Source: an uncultured Bulleidia sp.
GTDB taxonomy: Bacteria > Bacillota_I > Bacilli_A > Erysipelotrichales > Erysipelotrichaceae
DNA length: 35,933 nt
Reading direction: 5' to 3'
NCBI GenBank assembly: GCA_934725105.1
Contig: CAKVBD010000022.1
Location: 1-35,933, forward strand
The first letter of the stretch is position 1; every line of letters starts with the position of its first letter. The notes under the pieces were generated by a model. It searched no databases, was not told the DNA's origin, and worked only from the letters and a program-made list of their open reading frames with translations. The position numbers and the translations under genes were made by a program. Below are positions 32,822-35,933 of the stretch, piece by piece.

Positions 32822-32845
32822 ATGAGAGGACCAGGAATTCAGTAA
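32822..32845 (+). CDS. Mini-ORF 3, heptapeptide MRGPGIQ
   Basis: ATG AGA GGA CCA GGA ATT CAG TAA, with AAGGAGG 11 nt upstream. The last residue differs in all three copies (His, Tyr, Gln), while M-R/K-G-P-G-I is constant. The same GTAGCT hairpin follows the stop codon. Confidence 0.55.
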   Translation: MRGPGIQ

Positions 32846-32880
32846 GAGTAGCTGAAAAAGCTACACAAACAATTGAAAAG

Positions 32881-33156
32881 ATCTAAAGCTGAGCAAAACA
32901 GAAAGACCAATAGATTCAATATTCGATAAAACCTGTTACATAAAATAATTGTTTAACGATTATAACAACAGTAACAAGTAAACATGCCGAGATTACCAGA
33001 TGAATCATAGAAGCTTTATTCAGATTGTAATAAAGAATGGATATGAAATCATTTGATGAAGAGATGACAAGTTGAGAAAAGAAAAATCTAGAAGAATCAT
33101 AAGTGCACAATGGTTCGATAAATTGGTCGAGTATAAGTAAGTGGAAAGCTTTAGAT
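32881..33156 (+). ncRNA. 3' domain of the mini-ORF RNA, closed by a 10-bp helix
   Basis: ATCTAAAGCT (32881-32890) is the exact reverse complement of AGCTTTAGAT (33147-33156). The enclosed stretch contains further hairpins, such as TGTTAC/GTAACA (32934-32939 with 32971-32976) and the perfect CTTTATT/AATAAAG (33014-33020 with 33029-33035). It has no ORF of note. It replaces the ATTTCATCT helix of units 1 and 2. Confidence 0.6.
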
Positions 33157-33161
33157 GAAAT

Positions 33162-33189
33162 AAGGAGAATCCGAAAGGATTCTCTTTTG
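33162..33189 (+). terminator. Terminator of the mini-ORF RNA
   Basis: AAGGAGAATCC and GGATTCTCTTTT pair over 8 strong and 3 weaker base pairs around a GAAA loop, with a short U-run. Confidence 0.9.
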
Positions 33190-33194
33190 TGGTG

Positions 33195-33223
33195 TTGAAA
33201 ACCCTTGTTATAACCATTAAAAT
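33195..33223 (+). promoter_or_regulatory. Promoter of the XRE-RCC1 gene
   Basis: TTGAAA (33195-33200), a 17-nt spacer and TAAAAT (33218-33223) lie directly after the RNA terminator. The downstream gene therefore has its own start and does not depend on read-through of the RNA. Confidence 0.65.
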
Positions 33224-33242
33224 AGTGAGGATGGAGGTAACT

Positions 33243-35390
33243 ATGAATAAATTACCTGAAAAGTTAGTTTTATTAAGAAAACATGCAAATTTATCACAGG
33301 GAGATATTGCTTCTAGACTCAATGTACCTGTGACTGAATATATGCAATGGGAAAATGGAAATAGCATCTGTTCTGTTGTTTTATTGAAAAGAATGGCAGA
33401 TATGTTTGGTATTACAGTGGATGATCTTGTAGATAATACAAAATCAATTGTGATTCCTGAACCAGTCATTGAACAGAGTGCTACGATTCCATTCAATGGG
33501 GGACAGGATATTAATGCCACACAGATGTATGATGGCTCTTTGCAGGATACAATGCAGACACAGCAGTTTTTATCTTTGAATGACCAGAATGATCAAGATG
33601 ATGATGGTCATACAAGAGTGATGAATACATCTGATTTATCTAATGTTGAAGAAAAGAATACTTCTCATTCATATGATGAAGAAGATGAAGAAGAGGAAGT
33701 AAAACCTAAGAAGAAAAAGAAATCTGCATCTCCAATAAAGAAAAAGCAGACGATGATTATTATTGGTGCTGTTGCGGCAATTGTTGTTGTGATTGCGGTT
33801 GTTTTATTGCTTTTCAATAAGTCTGGATCTTCTTTGAATGTTGGAAATGATAATCGTATTGCATTGGGTGATACATATTCATTGTATGTTGATAACCAGG
33901 GGAATATTAAGAAGTATGGTAATTTTAGCTCAACTGAGAATTTCTCAACTGGTGTTCAAGTTGCGGCGTTTGATGATCATGCAGCAGTGCTATTGAAGAA
34001 TGGAACTGTTATTTCTTCTGATGGTAATGCAGATGTAAAAGAATGGAAACATATTAAATACATTGCGGCAGGAAAAGATCATACCGTTGGTGTTACAGAT
34101 GAAGGTACAGTAGTGTGCGCTGGTAATGAAAGTGCATGTAAAGTATCTGAATGGAAAAACATTTCTTCTGTTTATGCTGGAAATGGATTTACGTTAGGTT
34201 TAACAAACGATGGTGCAATCAAAGCATCTGGCAGTAATACAGATGCGGTAAGCAATCAGGCAAATGTTAGACACATTAGTGTTTCTGACAACTTGATTGC
34301 TTTAACAAAGAAAGATGGAAAAGTAACAATCTACCCAATTGGTTCTGCAGAATCACTAGATACTGGTTCCTGGACGGACATTCAATCTGCAGCTGTTGGT
34401 AATAATCTTGCAGTTGGTTTGAAAAAAGATGGAAAAGTGAATATTTCTTATAGTGATGAAGAAGTTGTGAATAAAGTGACTTCCTGGAAGAGTATCAAGC
34501 ACGTTGCTGCAAATGGATCTACTGTGATTGGTATTGATTCTTATGGAAAAATGCATGGAGCTGGTGATAATACATATAATCAATATGTAGATACAACAGA
34601 AGATGATACAAATAAACAAGAAGAAACATTAGGCGAAGTGAAGAACATTCAAGTAGACGTAACTACAGCGAATGTGGTGATTAAATGGGATACTGTTGAA
34701 AATGCTTCTTATTATGAAGTAAGCGTGAATACAGATCCAGAATCAAAAACAAAAACATCTTCAAATTCTACAAGTATCGCAACATCTTCTCTAACAGATG
34801 GTCAATCTTATACTGTAACTGTTGTTGCAAAATCAGAAGATGATAAAGTGAAAGAATCTAGTGCAACATATACATTTACATATACCGCAAAGACAGTGCA
34901 GCTTGCTACTCCAAGTGGTATCACAGCAAGTACAACAGATGAAGGATGGACGATTCAGTGGAGTGCAGTAGATCACGCAACATCCTATAAATTATCGATT
35001 GATGGTGGTCAGGAATTTGAAGTGACAGAAACATCTTATACAGATACAGGTATTGATGCGGATGGTACACATGCGGTTTCTGTAAAAGCTTGTTCAAGTG
35101 ATTCAACATATACAGAAAGTGAAGCTGGTACAGCGAACCTGCAATACGTCACAAAAACAATTAATGTTGCCTTGTATTATTTGAATGGTCAGCAGTATTT
35201 GTATAATACAAGTGTTTCTGTGAAGGTTGGCTTAACATATTCCTGGGAAGATTTGGATCGATTGGCAGGAAACTATGCGGCAAGTCAAGGATGGACTGTT
35301 AATAGTGGCAGTGAACATGTGTATTCTTCAACGAATACAATCAACATTCAAGTGACTCCAACAAATGCACCAGTGGAAGGACAACAATAA
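33243..35390 (+). CDS. Membrane-anchored XRE regulator with RCC1-like and FN3 domains
   Basis: A 715-residue single-pass protein. Residues 5-65 are an XRE-type helix-turn-helix (LRKHANLSQGDIASRLNVPV followed by YMQWENG). Residues 66-165 are acidic and disordered, ending in a Lys run. Residues 171-191 are one membrane helix. Residues 200-445 contain RCC1-like repeats, seen as IAAGKDHTVGVTDEGTVVCAGN and similar units at about 240, 275, 312 and 385. Two fibronectin III-like domains follow (about 464-550 and 555-637), then a C-terminal beta-rich segment. The layout resembles RodZ but with a far larger outside part, so it could couple an envelope signal to DNA or the cytoskeleton. The start at 33243 has GGAGG upstream. 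Confidence 0.85.
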   Translation: MNKLPEKLVLLRKHANLSQGDIASRLNVPVTEYMQWENGNSICSVVLLKRMADMFGITVDDLVDNTKSIVIPEPVIEQSATIPFNGGQDINATQMYDGSLQDTMQTQQFLSLNDQNDQDDDGHTRVMNTSDLSNVEEKNTSHSYDEEDEEEEVKPKKKKKSASPIKKKQTMIIIGAVAAIVVVIAVVLLLFNKSGSSLNVGNDNRIALGDTYSLYVDNQGNIKKYGNFSSTENFSTGVQVAAFDDHAAVLLKNGTVISSDGNADVKEWKHIKYIAAGKDHTVGVTDEGTVVCAGNESACKVSEWKNISSVYAGNGFTLGLTNDGAIKASGSNTDAVSNQANVRHISVSDNLIALTKKDGKVTIYPIGSAESLDTGSWTDIQSAAVGNNLAVGLKKDGKVNISYSDEEVVNKVTSWKSIKHVAANGSTVIGIDSYGKMHGAGDNTYNQYVDTTEDDTNKQEETLGEVKNIQVDVTTANVVIKWDTVENASYYEVSVNTDPESKTKTSSNSTSIATSSLTDGQSYTVTVVAKSEDDKVKESSATYTFTYTAKTVQLATPSGITASTTDEGWTIQWSAVDHATSYKLSIDGGQEFEVTETSYTDTGIDADGTHAVSVKACSSDSTYTESEAGTANLQYVTKTINVALYYLNGQQYLYNTSVSVKVGLTYSWEDLDRLAGNYAASQGWTVNSGSEHVYSSTNTINIQVTPTNAPVEGQQ

Positions 35391-35399
35391 GGAGGGGAC

Positions 35400-35603
35400 A
35401 TGGAAAAAGTTTGGTATTACATGAAAAAAGATAAATCAAAATATGGCCCTTACTCTGATAATGAACTGTGTGCTTTGATTCATCAGGGAATTATAGATGC
35501 AAATGAATGGATCTGGATGCCAGATATGAAAGGCTGGCTGAAAGTCGCAAATTCAATTTATTCTGTATATCTTCCTGAAACTGAAGATGATTTAGGACTC
35601 TAG
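35400..35603 (+). CDS. Small GYF_2 (DUF4339) domain protein
   Basis: A 67-residue protein that is one GYF_2-type domain: WYYMKKDKSKYGPYSDNEL, then a helix, GIIDANEWIWMPDMKGWLKV. The domain is a presumed protein-interaction module, often at the N-terminus of membrane proteins; here it is alone. It starts 10 nt after the stop codon of the XRE-RCC1 gene with AAGGAGGGG as ribosome site, so the two form an operon and may interact. The terminator overlaps its TAG stop codon. Confidence 0.8.
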   Translation: MEKVWYYMKKDKSKYGPYSDNELCALIHQGIIDANEWIWMPDMKGWLKVANSIYSVYLPETEDDLGL

Positions 35604-35624
35604 AGATTTTCTAGAGTCTTTTTT
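35596..35624 (+). terminator. Terminator of the XRE-RCC1/GYF_2 operon
   Basis: GACTCTAGA and TCTAGAGTC form a perfect 9-bp stem with a 5-nt loop, then T6. The stop codon TAG (35601-35603) is within the 5' arm. Confidence 0.92.
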
Positions 35625-35625
35625 G

Positions 35626-35634
35626 TGGTATACT
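35626..35634 (+). promoter_or_regulatory. Extended -10 promoter of the second T-box
   Basis: TGGTATACT (TG-n-TATACT) lies immediately after the preceding terminator and just upstream of the T-box leader. Confidence 0.6.
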
Positions 35635-35640
35635 AAATTC

Positions 35641-35850
35641 GTTGAAACCGTAGATGGGAAATAGTAGAATTTCATACGTTGTAAAAAGAGAAAAGTACAT
35701 GTAGGTGTGAGTGCTTATGCAATAGAAATTTGAATGCATCCTGGAGGGCTTTATCGATAATGTAGATAAAGACGTTAGCTGCGTTAAAGTATATGAGAAG
35801 CAAGAAAAGTGGGACCACGTTAAGTAACGTCTTTTTATAAGACGTTTTTA
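35641..35850 (+). promoter_or_regulatory. T-box leader, target gene beyond the window
   Basis: T-box parts are visible: GGGAAATAGTAG (stem I loop-E side), a distal GTAGGTGTGAGTGC, the GAA-side strand at 35732-35734, T-box element AAGTGGGACCACG at 35807-35819, and a terminator AACGTCTT/AAGACGTT (35826-35850). The specifier is ambiguous: TGC (Cys), GCA (Ala) and CAT (His) all lie just after GAA. TGGG would pair best with a tRNA ending in C before CCA, as in tRNA-His. After the terminator, 35851-35933 has GGAGGA followed by a GTG and a short frame closed at 35885, and a hairpin AAGTGG/CCACTT; no full gene starts before the window ends. Confidence 0.85.
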
Positions 35851-35933
35851 TTTTGGAGGAAAGTGTGAAACATTATGCTATGTAGCAGACATGACAAAAA
35901 GAAGTGGTTAGCCACTTAAATAAAATCAAGATG

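Larger units (their letters stand above)
32300..33189 (+). ncRNA. Large structured RNA with three tandem mini-ORF units
   Basis: The gap 32126-33242 has no ordinary gene but is highly organised. Units begin with AAGGAGGTC at about 32337, 32566 and 32804; the mini-ORF start codons are 229 and 241 bp apart. Each unit has a perfect Shine-Dalgarno, an eight-codon ORF and a hairpin GTAGCT-gaaaa-AGCTAC. Units 1 and 2 continue with a 9-bp helix ATTTCATCT/AGATGAAAT (32405-32413 with 32453-32461; 32634-32642 with 32684-32692), an inner switch-like hairpin and a long hairpin before the next Shine-Dalgarno. Unit 3 has a different 3' domain of about 260 nt and then a terminator. AT-rich TATATT/TATTAT at 32295-32302 may be the -10 box; the -35 is unclear. 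I know no RNA family that matches. Confidence 0.7.

Noticed and set aside
32337..32845. CRISPR array or group II intron as explanation of the tandem repeat
   Set aside because: Three units of about 230-240 bp with internal folds and start codons do not have CRISPR spacing, and there is no cas gene. The intron 5' consensus (GTGCG), a domain V hairpin and a reverse transcriptase are all absent.
35865..35885. Another mini-ORF after the second T-box (GTG AAA CAT TAT GCT ATG TAG)
   Set aside because: It has GGAGGA upstream but no repeat context and no relation to the GPGI peptides, and the window ends before the true downstream gene can be judged.

Overview
The window is AT-rich chromosomal DNA of a low-GC Gram-positive bacterium (Firmicutes). 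The gene set says so: HPr kinase, rapZ-yvcK-whiA, two T-box leaders, PTS permeases, strong AAGGAGG ribosome sites and TTGACA/TATAAT promoters. The mix resembles gut Erysipelotrichia, but that placement is an impression, not a computed result. I see no tRNA, rRNA, insertion sequence, phage gene or CRISPR array.

Layout. 1-7370: an orphan lactose/cellobiose-type PTS permease; a LysR regulator in an overlapping operon with a lone PAS protein and an unknown protein; divergently, a PII-like protein with a CPA2 cation/proton antiporter; an MFS exporter; and prs. 7370-13010: a small membrane protein, a GH13 alpha-glucosidase, a CmpB-type membrane protein, a cold-shock protein and a half-size ABC exporter preceded by an unexplained structured leader. 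13038-18386: a T-box-controlled metG, a lipoprotein, nadK and a PTS EIICB-like protein that has lost key motifs. 18425-26202: mutS-uvrA, then hprK overlapping a fusion of a degenerate Lgt domain to a PpaX-type HAD phosphatase. 26208-30968: a divergent NagB-like protein, then the rapZ-yvcK-whiA operon with a tiny membrane protein and a GNAT acetyltransferase. 31031-32178: gapA.

32300-33189 is the most unusual part. It is an RNA-like locus with no ordinary gene, closed by a strong terminator. It holds three tandem units, each with a perfect Shine-Dalgarno and an eight-codon ORF (MRGPGIH, MKGPGIY, MRGPGIQ). Each ORF is followed at once by the same hairpin. Units 1 and 2 differ by compensatory changes in several helices, including a trio of segments that can form two mutually exclusive hairpins. 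Unit 3 instead carries a larger 3' domain closed by a 10-bp helix next to the terminator. I do not recognise this RNA.

After it come a membrane-anchored XRE-HTH protein with RCC1-like and fibronectin III-like extracytoplasmic domains, a GYF_2-type small protein, and a second T-box whose target gene lies beyond the window.

Common threads are carbon control and metabolism (HprK, PTS proteins, YvcK, RapZ, NagB-like, GapA, GH13), DNA repair (MutS, UvrA) and RNA-based control. Three neighbouring genes (nadK, the EIICB-like gene, mutS) have a -10 box 6-9 nt before the start codon and no Shine-Dalgarno, which suggests leaderless mRNAs.
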